From contig BLSF01000032.1 of assembly GCA_012862575.1 (NCBI GenBank), positions 248,001-312,000 of the forward strand: DNA of 64,000 nucleotides. Reading direction: 5' to 3'. The translations under genes and the position numbers were made by a program. Shown here one piece after another: positions 41,301 through 48,285 of this stretch (the first letter of the stretch is position 1; the number at the start of each line of letters is the position of its first letter). The notes below the pieces were generated by a model that saw only the letters and a program-made list of their open reading frames with translations, was not told where the DNA came from and ran no database searches. This stretch comes from Parietichytrium sp. I65-24A (taxonomy: Eukaryota; Sar; Bigyra; Thraustochytrida; Thraustochytriidae).

Positions 41301-42224
41301 GGGCAAGCCTTGCAGTCCACGACCTTGTGGCAACATGAGGTCGTAGATCCTAACATTGTGGCTAGCTATAAACGAAATGATGTTGAGGACCAAACCATCG
41401 TTGAACAGATCCTCCGTCAGTTTGATTCCGGTTTCCTGCAAAGCGCCGATATCGTTGGACCTCAGATCAATTATCTGCAAGAGAAGGGACAACGTTGTTT
41501 TCCTTTTCCAAAAAAACATGGACACGGCCGCGGCATAATTATCACTATCAAAGGTCACCCCAAGTTCTCTCTCGGTCTTTCGCCTGGACTGTGCGCCAAT
41601 CCACAAATTGAGAGCGAGCTTTTCGTCCAAGTCTAGCTCGTCCGAGAGGCGTAGAACATTGATCACATCTAGTTTGGAGCGATCCATTTCCTCGACAAGC
41701 TTCTTGTGAGCTGGATTTCGAGGTGGATGCACGAAAGGCTTTGCGAATCGGTTAGTCATCTCGCTCACACTAAAGTATGTCTCTAACTCGAGAACCCTCT
41801 CCGTGCCGGCTGAGTTGATGTAGTCTTGCAGGAGCGTTTCGCAAAACGCAAGCTCCATCATTTCGTCATGCAAGGACGTCACGTCTTTCAGGATGGAAAG
41901 ATCCAGTGGCGCAGAGTTCTTTGGTTGTTGCTGTTGCTGTTGTTGTTGCTGCTGTTGAGTGTTCCCAAAAAATGACCCCGAGGCAGGCTGCTGCTGCTGC
42001 TGTTGTTGTTGTTGACTGCCTCCGAATAGTGACCCGGACGAAGATTGCTGTTGTTGGTTGCCTCCAAACAACGACCCGGAAGCAGGTTGCTGATTACCTC
42101 CGAAGAGCGACCCAGCCGCAGCGTTCTGCTGACTCCCACCAAAGAGAGAGCCCGAAGCTTGCTGCCCGCCTCCAAATAGCGATCCAGTCGCCTGTTGCTG
42201 CGAGTTGCCTGCCGATCCGAACAT
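35388..42224 (-). CDS. Nup205/Nup192-like inner-ring nucleoporin with N-terminal FG repeats
   Basis: A 2,278-residue protein in one exon, start ATG with the sequence MFGSAGN. Residues 1-101 form an FG-repeat head: one MFGS, five SLFGG and one SFFGN motif separated by Gln-rich spacers, two of them nearly pure polyglutamine. Residues 107-2278 are an all-helical solenoid whose first 350 residues and overall length match Nup205/Nup192 (human Nup205 about 2,010 residues). Those scaffolds build the inner ring of the nuclear pore. FG repeats normally bind transport receptors and sit on other nucleoporins; I know of no canonical Nup205 with them. Nup188 is the alternative identity. No frame break or composition change marks a recent fusion other than the CAG-rich repeats themselves. 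Confidence 0.72.
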   Translation of the reverse strand: MFGSAGNSQQQATGSLFGGGQQASGSLFGGSQQNAAAGSLFGGNQQPASGSLFGGNQQQQSSSGSLFGGSQQQQQQQQQPASGSFFGNTQQQQQQQQQQQPKNSAPLDLSILKDVTSLHDEMMELAFCETLLQDYINSAGTERVLELETYFSVSEMTNRFAKPFVHPPRNPAHKKLVEEMDRSKLDVINVLRLSDELDLDEKLALNLWIGAQSRRKTERELGVTFDSDNYAAAVSMFFWKRKTTLSLLLQIIDLRSNDIGALQETGIKLTEDLFNDGLVLNIISFIASHNVRIYDLMLPQGRGLQGLPTHLWALREERRSLARILSFVFQHMLAEDKELIALIKLIRSTSNRWLDHTEISSSPEELNASFDVVSILLMTFGKMLNWGDELYDRKMQTSRFMQISKHADEGWLRDVDEIFTSAMGQNHSRVRSSSLNNGPSQSLSVIGGTGFQNGTAGSSAGAWKHDGVLGACAFFWGAFLCEVNKTNSTDLPLAYDEHCTQVLKSAFERRALAFFRGMCRSPTFITAESRDDDISMLFTAIQKVIQHTQKPSRINGLEEKPFEYEYILLPRSELPEVREPSGQYPGQLDWNGSADMDGRSKERLIPDDQALPDSLEDLLGVLQSLLNMKPVLANDFWQAGSDNGLGFSTEKNVLHMFLQRLRDFASKLSADPASFYIMFLGFLSSLGGTRESANNLIEELGTESNKSTSWSLLFDAIRHYSSHLFPNRRAQEQYQMMHYGNDDVSAGGANVEVSDQVVLACWLKVLNAAIRDEECASSFLKGHGQKFFALEDGLKKCRDLLCSSLEPAVKAQLTWTVCYVSRVQKLGPERGRGTSDALYEQVNPHNGVEQFSNTTMGGTAPAQDAIDFLPELIRYAKADLSSKEASAHKYPFTLSILELCHSAIKSSPNSKAVVTCLDFVISEIFLRLGQWNYALIGEKWQIICACLRIFLLVLSKDQASKGGPDLTNVFTQAANMVMTKVLEGAQFYLQLISVITEAGGVEGVRASREYPVDDAATSLYSAGVASESHYAAFGSQQMPGSLPDPKSTWFLVSSKRAHLDIRNSNSSKLAPVAPSGGYGMLKVRSRTSQTQEHPFYDGGVFASWLAEPSIYGWSGPMTRAGAANSSGQQSLELYGQAYGLQSVKPVIVWDNGDIGGLRKEAAVKLAIRLLECVSAREATFLDPIYGLDVVHENRLERLHRLFSHHRERLKSVVGFFSYPHSSEMQLNAIQLVFRLSNEAPLGSIVKILSKEASNMMQSLCECFVYSGSTMAGDVSMDEPVSRNMSAEFFDPVMNFPELERKARSNMQRSILRLLIQNLQQAHGNLAELVLGFDSMDGSSQAKLDAIDLGSGQQCCLNVVLDMLDDRKGLAQIDANLVSLLYELVYQLCSKKYTRLAMSNALNSQRNGFWLRHFRAIVPTKPMIEDEQGTETISWVLNGVLIDLRIAYQHSLPNVTSANLLPTLFSVDSGSGVDQTHLRILEVLESIPLACEAMHLSHGPDEIKNLVQNSDEFIKFKVVANHVLDFLSEDAIQYKLVEARYPNQECAKIMNWVHQRNSEMSKLAARIRVIQAWKDIVQLCIVEFREDLISSCCAGQSDENLLKELCRAIAHKLIKNPGMPSALSEPFASLVVTLVAQLRFGDEGAQDDLSLGDLAVAAAVGNYSLSFCVQPSHRQRTIKSKAGLSRISREDYRQLLESILDAFRGRSRPDHGMFGEMATTATRASLYSAFLLLVHGSRALYASSLASKQGRVPGWISEKNFLFATEHQEIDPDIQELRSRALTTLESLYISERGSLLLEIAIPDALAVEKPMARLAALGVVKVLLECDRDGRWFSALKRRGVFRYMMDEVAERLLSDKIYESVQKDRIYSLCLAVLSSVAKFRDGAASIARNEFLERLCRGPLLILCDKRALDAWVASNEMSDDSGPASAQEVRHDLVLPFLRLLLSTATTLRAQNELNGEFARLVSRFLKSQKRMISAALAFPPTTVADIEEATLLLAILTYCARTHGQHGASFQAEMAPFDVDSIILDLIQELCHPQRGAWKDIIQPANKPEHLRANELTTAPPDMIPFQNGSLQSNDMVSLFQLDILSQQRRLLQHAVAYCRAQLKPRSASRVEPEHKSTQHEAALNALVSCVDHTARCLAAVSRKSSEAFIAALDDSKRSDKSKQHSYVGESSDMLWGQRLDYVQWTCSSLLFIVEGALVVLYAELKEGRKRLGEKGDSQTDSAVDKCKRGVKLLVNYYEPSQEKSAIEQLEDVVLSNSASSQLIHLLLRRIREV

Positions 42225-42278
42225 TTTCCTCCTACTCCTCTCTCTATCCGCCTTTTGCCAGCGCTGTCACCCAGCCTC

Positions 42279-42330
42279 GTCCCACAGTCCCACAGTCCCA
42301 CAGCCCCAAATCCCCACAGTCCCACAGCAC
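42279..42330. repeat. GTCCCACA octamer array, upstream of Nup205-like gene
   Basis: Tandem GTCCCACA units with two degenerate copies, starting 55 bp upstream of the Nup205-like start codon. The core GTCCCA matches the array at 27961-28019 read on the other strand. Confidence 0.9.
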
Positions 42331-42445
42331 AAATTGCACTTCTAAGCCCCTCGCACGTGACCCTTTGCACCTCGCAAAGACGGAAACGCCAAGAACAACT
42401 GGCAATGTGGGCGCACTTGAACCGAAAGAGCGCCTCTATTTCGCC

Positions 42446-42522
42446 GTCCCACTATACCTTCGTCCCACTGTACCTTCCTTCGTCCCACTGTCCCACTGTC
42501 CCACTGTGCCTTCGTCCCACTG
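42446..42522. repeat. GTCCCACT octamer array
   Basis: Six or so GTCCCACT units, some separated by CCTTC spacers, about 220 bp upstream of the Nup205-like start codon. Confidence 0.88.
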
Positions 42523-42578
42523 CGCTTCTGTCGGTGTCCGCGGCAGAGTGGAGAGTACTGCCAAAGTGTCCTCGCCCG

Positions 42579-42604
42579 CTATCTATCTATCTATCTATCT
42601 ATCT
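42579..42604. repeat. CTAT microsatellite
   Basis: Six and a half CTAT units in the Nup205-like / PTPS divergent spacer. Confidence 0.95.
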
Positions 42605-43080
42605 TTGAACTCAGATGGTTGGCCAAAGTGCTAGCGTTTGGCCTGATTGCCCGTAGGCGACCCCCCACTCCACAATCCTGTGGTTTTCAAATTTCACCAA
42701 AGATTTGCGGTTCCTCATCGTTCGCGAACGATTCTTTCGCTCGTGAATCAATCTCTTGTTCTCTCCAGACTCTCACTAGCAGTGCAGTAGCAGCCCATTC
42801 AACCAATTACCAGAGTTTGTTGTATGACGACCTATGCGGGCCTACGCAGCCTGAGTTTCATACTATACTATTTCCGGCTATTAGCTACCTATCTGGTGGC
42901 TGCTATAGCAGAGAATAGCAAAAATAGTAGTAGAGCAAAAGCACACAATGGCATATAATAGGAGGAATAGCAGAAATAATAGCAAGTAAGGACTTGTGAC
43001 AATGCGTTTCGCAGGAATGCATGGAATGCACGTCTTTTCATTCTTCGTAGGAGCGCAGCGACGTGCACGACAGGACACGC

Positions 43081-43118
43081 AGAGAGAGAGAGAGAGAGAT
43101 AGAGAGAGAGAAAGAAGA
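43081..43118. repeat. GA microsatellite in PTPS leader
   Basis: AG repeats with two interruptions, about 220 bp upstream of the PTPS start, on the sense strand. Confidence 0.93.
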
Positions 43119-43335
43119 GTGGCCAGGTGGCTCTTCACGGAGATCAGCAGTCAAGAATTGCTGGTGCAGCTTTGCGAAGCTTGGCTGTGGCTGGAACATC
43201 AAGCAAAGTCTACTGAGCACGTTGCGCGAAAAGGCTCTGCGCCACTACCCCTGATCGGCAATTTTGCCAAAGTTTTTGCGAAAAAGGGCCGGAGAGCTCG
43301 GATCGCTGGTTGGTGCGGGCAATTTGCAAGAGAAA

Positions 43336-43932
43336 ATGTCGTTTGCGATTCACGTTAAGAAGGAACGCTTCAAATTCAACTGCGCCCATTTTGTGGCGTT
43401 CAAAGGGTTCAGGGAAAGGCTGCACGGGCACAATTATCAGGTTGGGATCACTCTGCACGGGAATAAGGGCAAGGATGGTTATGTAGTAGACTTTGGGGAT
43501 GTGAAAAAACATGCAGTGGCCTTATGTAAGGAGTGGAACGAGCATTTCATCTGCCCAATGAATAGCGACGTCTTGCAAATTGACGACTCGGACGGGAAAA
43601 GCATCAAAATTACTTGCGAAGACGGAGAGCAGTACGTATTTCCAAGAGCGGACTGCTTGTGCCTACCAATCGTGCATTCAACTGCAGAGGAGCTTGCGGT
43701 GGAGTTTTCTGAGAGACTTATCCAGTCCCTAACAATGGAGTTTCTCGAGGAGCGAGGAATCCAGTCCATCCAAGTTTCTGTAAGTGAGGCGCCAAACCAA
43801 GAGGCAATTTATTCCAGGAGCCTGGGTCCGGTGGATACACAAACGCAGACTGTGGTCACTGGGGCGCCTTCGCATACGTGTATGGAGAACCAAATGCATA
43901 CGTGTATGGAGAACCAAATCCACTCACACTGA
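43336..43932 (+). CDS. 6-pyruvoyltetrahydropterin synthase-like protein, PTPS-III type
   Basis: A 198-residue enzyme of the PTPS/QueD fold, which acts on 7,8-dihydroneopterin triphosphate. The zinc ligands are H18, H30 and H32 (AHF ... LHGHNY). In classical PTPS a catalytic cysteine lies a few residues before HGHNY; here the segment reads GFRERLHGHNY, with E27 and no cysteine. That is the signature of PTPS-III, described in Plasmodium and others, which makes 6-hydroxymethyl-dihydropterin for folate synthesis and bypasses dihydroneopterin aldolase. A C-terminal SEAPN-like motif (VSVSEAPNQEAIY) completes the active site. The last 45 residues are an unusual tail containing an exact 24-bp duplication (HTCMENQ twice). 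The start is the first ATG; the upstream TTG was rejected. Confidence 0.88.
   Translation: MSFAIHVKKERFKFNCAHFVAFKGFRERLHGHNYQVGITLHGNKGKDGYVVDFGDVKKHAVALCKEWNEHFICPMNSDVLQIDDSDGKSIKITCEDGEQYVFPRADCLCLPIVHSTAEELAVEFSERLIQSLTMEFLEERGIQSIQVSVSEAPNQEAIYSRSLGPVDTQTQTVVTGAPSHTCMENQMHTCMENQIHSH
43872..43919 (+). repeat. exact 24-bp tandem duplication inside the PTPS coding tail
   Basis: Two identical copies, 43872-43895 and 43896-43919, in frame, each adding an eight-residue HTCMENQ-type unit. No differences between copies, so it looks recent or conserved by slippage/conversion. Confidence 0.97.
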
Positions 43933-44302
43933 AAAGAGCCTTGCAACTTGTCCCGAATGCAAAAATGTTCCACGGCGACAATTTCGGCCGCTACTATATG
44001 GAACTTTCCAGCTTGAAACAACACGAGAATCTGCTACATCAACAGAGTCGTCGATCAACTGCTGACTCGAAACGAATGTGCTCTCTCTTTCTCACTGCCT
44101 TTCTATGGCACAGAAAAGAGCATCAGGATGTGCCATTACTTTCACAGGGATGCTCATGCTCCTTTGGGAGCAAATTAGTTGACGCTATGCAAATATATTA
44201 TCCCACAATAAATTGACCCACGAACTTGCTTTCCCCAGTCTTTCATCGGCTGCCCACCTCGTAGTCACGTCAAGGCTCCCCGGAGAAGAACAAAAAAAAG
44301 GC
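43933..44302. other. convergent 3' spacer PTPS / COMMD
   Basis: Tail-to-tail spacer. Contains an AATAAA at 44209-44214 on the PTPS strand. No gene supported. Confidence 0.65.
44209..44214 (+). terminator. candidate polyadenylation signal of PTPS
   Basis: AATAAA hexamer 277 bp beyond the PTPS stop. Whether this organism uses the canonical hexamer is unknown. Confidence 0.3.
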
Positions 44303-44788
44303 CTAATTGCCGCTAAGAGCCGCTTTCGCTTCGTGCAGCTCCGCGAGAAACTCGTAGAATAGTTTTACGCTCAGGTCCACCTTCTTCTCGCGCACCTGGC
44401 CCCCATCTTCTGCAACTTTGAGCCTCAGATGCACGTAGGGTTCGTTGATGCCATCGACTTTGTCGCTGCAAAGTGTGACCCCGATCTTCCACCCAATGTC
44501 GATCAGTTCATCTCCGCAGACCAGGCTATCAAGCACAAGCCGGTTTTCTGACTGGGAGGCAGATCGCTCACTAGCCGGTCTCGCCGCTTGAAACGCTTTA
44601 CCATTCGTGGCTTCAGTATGCTCCTCGCTGGACTTTGTTGAACTTGCCGGATGAGACAGTCGAATCTTTTCATCTTTCGTGGTTCCTGCATGACTTTCGC
44701 CGGATTTCGCGGTATTTGTCAGTCTGCGAGGTCTTGGCGGTGGAGGCGGAGGGGGCGGCCTGGATTGCGAAGCATCCTCGCTTGCCAT
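44303..44788 (-). CDS. COMM domain protein (COMMD6/COMMD7-like)
   Basis: A 161-residue protein. Residues 11-20 are proline-rich (eight consecutive Pro), 21-90 look disordered and Ser/Lys-rich, and about 95-158 form a COMM domain: LIDIGWKIGV (W100 is the hallmark Trp), PYVHLRLKV, and a terminal helix LFYEFLAELHEAKAAL. COMMD proteins assemble as a ten-member ring with CCDC22/CCDC93 (Commander), which recycles membrane cargo from endosomes with WASH and retriever. Subtype is judged from the short length and strand sequence; other COMMDs are possible. The ATG start is unambiguous. Confidence 0.82.
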   Translation of the reverse strand: MASEDASQSRPPPPPPPPRPRRLTNTAKSGESHAGTTKDEKIRLSHPASSTKSSEEHTEATNGKAFQAARPASERSASQSENRLVLDSLVCGDELIDIGWKIGVTLCSDKVDGINEPYVHLRLKVAEDGGQVREKKVDLSVKLFYEFLAELHEAKAALSGN

Positions 44789-45476
44789 ATCTGGGCCTCA
44801 CACAAACGGTCTTCGCTGCGCACTCACTGCAAGACTGAAACTTTGCCTGCTCTCCAAGACGTAACAGCCTCTGTGAAACACAACAGAGCGCTAGTGGCCA
44901 AGTGTTATGAACGCCGCCAGCACAGCTCTTTAACAATTAACGCTCCCGGGTATCCGCTTACTCGCGCCTACCTTTGCGACTTTCGCCGCTCTCGCGTACA
45001 GCACTCGCGTCTTCGCCACCGCAGACATACGCAGACATACGCAGACATGCGCGCACGACGCCGCACATGCACGGCCAAAATTGCGTTCCGCAATCCTCAA
45101 CTACTAGCCCTACCCTACCTAAACCATAGTAGCCGTCTACGCTATCCCATGAATCCCATGAAGTCGGTTCTTTGGTTCTAAGATGTCCTAAGGATCCTGC
45201 TCAACTAATGTGAATTACAGAATAACCTATCCAGTCCTACGCTCGCACCTAGCCGTTTTTGTTCCACTGTTCAAGTTGAACTTGGCAACTTGAACAAGAA
45301 CAAGAAAGTTCGTGCGAGTCACAGTACTCTCTCTCTCGTTGCGCTCACAAGCACAGAGTTCCGCCCTCTGCGGGCGAAGAACCGGTTTCGCGCGGCGGGT
45401 TCTCTCGCTCAGAACCCGTTGAACCCGTTGGACCCTTTGCTCTTCTCACTCCAGTGCGTTCCGGAGGCGATCCTCC
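44789..45476. other. divergent promoter region, COMMD / ARM-like gene
   Basis: Contains three tandem GCAGACATAC units (45021-45050) and GAACCCGTT repeats (about 45411-45430). No further gene is supported. Confidence 0.6.
45021..45050. repeat. GCAGACATAC 10-bp repeat, three copies
   Basis: Three tandem 10-bp units, the last with one change, about 235 bp upstream of the COMMD start. Confidence 0.93.
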
Positions 45477-46541
45477 ATGGGCTCAGTCGCGGCGCTGGAC
45501 GCCACGGAGGCGCAGGCCGCGCAGGCCGCGCTAGAGTCGGGCGACCGCAGCGCGCTGCGGCGTTCCCTGGAGGCGCTGGAGCGCGTGTGCGTGGTCGGTC
45601 GCGCGGGGCTAGTGCGGCGTCGCAAAGGCGCGCTGGACGCGCAGCTCGGCGCGGACGAGGCCGCTTTCGCCAAGCAGCTCGCGGGGCTGTGGCCTCTCGC
45701 GCGCGGCGCCGCGGGACTGGCGCAGCAGGGCGACGGGAACGGGGACGGCGACGCGGTGCTGTGTCGCGCCGCGCTGAAGCTGTGCGCTACGCTCACGGAC
45801 GTGTGGGACGCATGGGACGCGGAAGGGGGCGCGACGTCCGCGGAAGCAGTGCGCGCGGCGCTGGTGCGGTTCGGCGAAGACAGGATCGTGCAGAGGGAGG
45901 GGTTGAGGGCGCTGGCGAATCTGAGCTGCAGAGAACGGGCGAATGGCCGCGCGAAAGAGAGCGTGGCGCTGGCTGCAGCGGCGTTGAGGGCAAGGGTGGT
46001 GGCGGACGATAAGGGTGCGGTGGAAGTGGGCCTCCTGGTCGTTGCCAATGCATCGTCAGCGATGTCGCCCGAGAGCGACCAAGACGGAAACGCCAATCTC
46101 AAAGAGGGCGTCGTGGATGGCCTGATCGAACCAGATGCATTTACGGCGGCCATTGCCAATGTGCTGGAGGTCGCACAATCTTATTCAGAGGTACAAGAGG
46201 TCCAAATACGGGCGATGCAGGCTATCGCGAATTTGACGCACGTTTCGGATCTCCGAGGCGAGTGGGAGCACAAGACTTTTGTGAAGAGAATTTTGACTGC
46301 GATGCGAAACTTTCCTGACACAGCAATTCTGCAGCGGTATGCGATCATGGCTATCGTCAACAGCATCGAGAGAATGAAAGCTATTGACGAAACCACAGGG
46401 GCCGAGTTCACTGATCTACTATTCAAGAACGGAGCCCTTTTGACCGTGAAGCAAGCAGCTTGGAATTTCGATTTGGACCCTATTGTTGTGAAGTGGAGCA
46501 GCGTTGCGATGGGCCTTCTGGATCGCTCTTCCCACAAGTGA
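45477..46541 (+). CDS. armadillo-like helical repeat protein of unknown function
   Basis: A 354-residue protein with no recognised catalytic motif. The N-terminal 120 residues are Ala-rich helices. From about 125 onward, repeated segments (VQREGLRALANLSCRE, IRAMQAIANLTHVSDL, LQRYAIMAIVNSIERM) have the A-x-x-N-L pattern of armadillo repeats. Such solenoids bind peptides or scaffold complexes; the partner is unknown. The first half is very GC-rich (78% in a sampled 60 bases) and the last quarter near 48%. The start is an ATG in the strong context CCATGG. Confidence 0.7.
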   Translation: MGSVAALDATEAQAAQAALESGDRSALRRSLEALERVCVVGRAGLVRRRKGALDAQLGADEAAFAKQLAGLWPLARGAAGLAQQGDGNGDGDAVLCRAALKLCATLTDVWDAWDAEGGATSAEAVRAALVRFGEDRIVQREGLRALANLSCRERANGRAKESVALAAAALRARVVADDKGAVEVGLLVVANASSAMSPESDQDGNANLKEGVVDGLIEPDAFTAAIANVLEVAQSYSEVQEVQIRAMQAIANLTHVSDLRGEWEHKTFVKRILTAMRNFPDTAILQRYAIMAIVNSIERMKAIDETTGAEFTDLLFKNGALLTVKQAAWNFDLDPIVVKWSSVAMGLLDRSSHK

Positions 46542-46658
46542 TTGCATGTTCCAGACTAGACGGCTCCACGCAGCAAAGAAAAAGAATTTTTTTTAAAGAA
46601 GGTGATGAACGCAAAGTACACAATTACAAAGAAGACACAGAGGGGTCCGGAAATACAT
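46542..46658. other. short convergent spacer
   Basis: Only 117 bp separates the ARM-like and UreF stop codons, so their 3' UTRs must abut or overlap. Confidence 0.7.
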
Positions 46659-47438
46659 CTAGGTAAGAAAGAGTTTGCGGAATAGTTGAGCGTGGCACGC
46701 GTGGAGCACATCGCCAACAGGAAACGTTTGGTGAGCTTCGTCTACAGACAAGTCCTTATACTTTTGTACAAGTGCCTCCGCAAAGCCAGAGAGCCCAGTG
46801 AGCATATTCACAGATGCGAATGAGCCAACAAGCGCAAGCCTCTTGGCGGCAGAAACCATGTCACGCATTGCCACAAATAAAAACATTCTCTGCGCCTCGT
46901 CGGCCGGGACACCAAGCATTCCGCAGACCATTCCGAATTGGGGAGCGAAGTGCCCAGCGATGCGCTCGGCCACGATAGCCTCTCGCATGGCTTCCGCCCG
47001 CTGCACGTCCGCAGAGCTACGCAAGAGCCCCGAAGCGGCAAGGCGGACGAACGCGTTCCCTTGCGCCGTGGACGCCTTATGAGCCGACGGGTTTCCACAC
47101 AGCCTGGCATCCAGGAGGTCGTCTAAGCGCATCCAGTCCTCCAAACCTTCAACGCCGTGCGCTGCGCGCACGAAGGCCAATTCCTGAGCAGCCACAGACT
47201 CTAGCTGCGCTCTGACAAAGTCCTCCAGGCTCATTTTTGCCTGCTGATGCTCCAGCTTTTTCCCGGTCCCGCCCTGTCCGTGGTGGAAGTCGCCTGGGCC
47301 GAAAGAGACGCGCGAGTTGGACGCCACAAACCCAAGCGCCACCGCCGCTTCCACCCCGCCAGAGTGAGCGAATCCCCCAGTCGGAAGCCCGCTATCCACC
47401 AGCTGCCACATCGCCCATCTCCCCGCGCTGCTCTCCAT
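46659..47438 (-). CDS. ureF: urease accessory protein UreF
   Basis: A 259-residue protein. UreF acts with UreD/UreH and UreG to deliver nickel to apo-urease. The N-terminus shows the family signature WQLVDSGLPTGGFAHSGGVEAAV (residues 11-33). The middle has QNAFVRLAASGL-like and HFAPQFGMVCGMLG segments equivalent to the conserved GHFPVVYG-type helix, and the C-terminus shows helical packing typical of UreF. Length matches plant and bacterial UreF. The start is the first ATG; a TTG upstream was rejected. No other urease gene is in the window, so the pathway must be unlinked, as usual in eukaryotes. Urease activity would let the cell use urea nitrogen. Confidence 0.87.
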   Translation of the reverse strand: MESSAGRWAMWQLVDSGLPTGGFAHSGGVEAAVALGFVASNSRVSFGPGDFHHGQGGTGKKLEHQQAKMSLEDFVRAQLESVAAQELAFVRAAHGVEGLEDWMRLDDLLDARLCGNPSAHKASTAQGNAFVRLAASGLLRSSADVQRAEAMREAIVAERIAGHFAPQFGMVCGMLGVPADEAQRMFLFVAMRDMVSAAKRLALVGSFASVNMLTGLSGFAEALVQKYKDLSVDEAHQTFPVGDVLHACHAQLFRKLFLT

Positions 47439-47620
47439 CTCCTGTGCCACCGACTCCGTCAAGTGTACTTGCTCACAGTCAGTCGTCTTCCTTTCTCTTG
47501 CCTAAACTTGCGTTGTCTATGTGCTACGAATGACTGACTTTCTTGTTCAGCTCCTGCACACTTCACACTCTTAAAATCATTCGCTTCGTACTTACGTATG
47601 CAACGTAAAGGATGATGTAA

Positions 47621-47636
47621 GTACGTACGTACGTAC
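47621..47636. repeat. 16-bp perfect palindrome of GTAC units
   Basis: Four GTAC units in tandem, fully self-complementary, about 180 bp upstream of the UreF start. Confidence 0.93.
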
Positions 47637-47662
47637 TACTACGTGCGCACACGTTAACTGTG

Positions 47663-47802
47663 GTACTCGAGTACTCGCACACTCAGCTCCTTACTTTGAC
47701 CTTGCTCCCCTCAGCACCTTTGACTAGGACTGTGATAATAATATTAGCTAACAATTCTCGTAAGAACCAACGACGGCCCAGTTCCCCGGTTCCCCGGTTC
47801 TT
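47663..47802. promoter_or_regulatory. GTACTCGAGTAC palindrome and GGTTCCCC repeat
   Basis: The 12-bp palindrome at 47663-47674 and the 22-bp run at 47781-47802 are both repeated exactly at 19301-19312 and 19271-19292. Their order is reversed and spacing differs. Possible shared promoter modules. Confidence 0.4.
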
Positions 47803-48250
47803 CACATTAACACCTCCCCTATCAACGACTCTTGTTATGGTTTATCGTAGGCATTCTAGGCATTCTGCGTGTCCTCGACGCGTACAAAAGGTGGCCGCCA
47901 CGCGCGCACCCGAGTACACCCGAGCACACCCGAGCACTGGTCTCGCGCGGAACCCATTTCTCTGTCGCAGAACTTCCCCGGAAGGGTTCCGGAGGTTCCC
48001 AGAGGTCCCCGAGGTCCCCGTATCGACTAAAGTTTCTGAATCTGAATTCTCAATTCTGGAACCGCACTTCTATCCGCGTGCTACTCCTCACAGTAGCAGT
48101 GCTTCCTGGGAGTTGAAAAAAAAAAGGTGTCCCCGCGGACAGGTGCTGTACGATAACACTCCATCCCTCCCTCCCTCCCTCACCCGCACGTAGGACCAGC
48201 GCCGCAAGAACGGGGGCGGAAGGACTCCTCTCTCACCCGAAGAGCGAGCA

Positions 48251-48280
48251 CTCGCACTCGCACTCGCACTCGCTCTCGCA
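48251..48280. repeat. CTCGCA hexamer array, five units
   Basis: Five 6-bp units, the fourth with one change, ending 5 bp before the M3 peptidase start codon. It must lie in the leader. Confidence 0.95.
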
Positions 48281-48285
48281 CAGCG

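Larger units (their letters stand above)
42225..43335. other. divergent promoter region, Nup205-like / PTPS
   Basis: Holds two GTCCCANN octamer arrays (42279-42330 and 42446-42522), a CTAT microsatellite (42579-42604), AATAGCA-like repeats (about 42900-42990) and a GA microsatellite (about 43081-43118). No independent gene is supported. Confidence 0.65.
47439..48285. other. divergent promoter region, UreF / M3 peptidase
   Basis: Holds an ACGT palindromic run (47621-47636), the palindrome GTACTCGAGTAC (47663-47674), a GGTTCCCC repeat (47781-47802), CCGAGCACA/CCGAGTACA repeats (about 47920-47940), a CCCT microsatellite (about 48162-48182) and a CTCGCA hexamer array at the M3 start. No gene seen. 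Confidence 0.65.
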
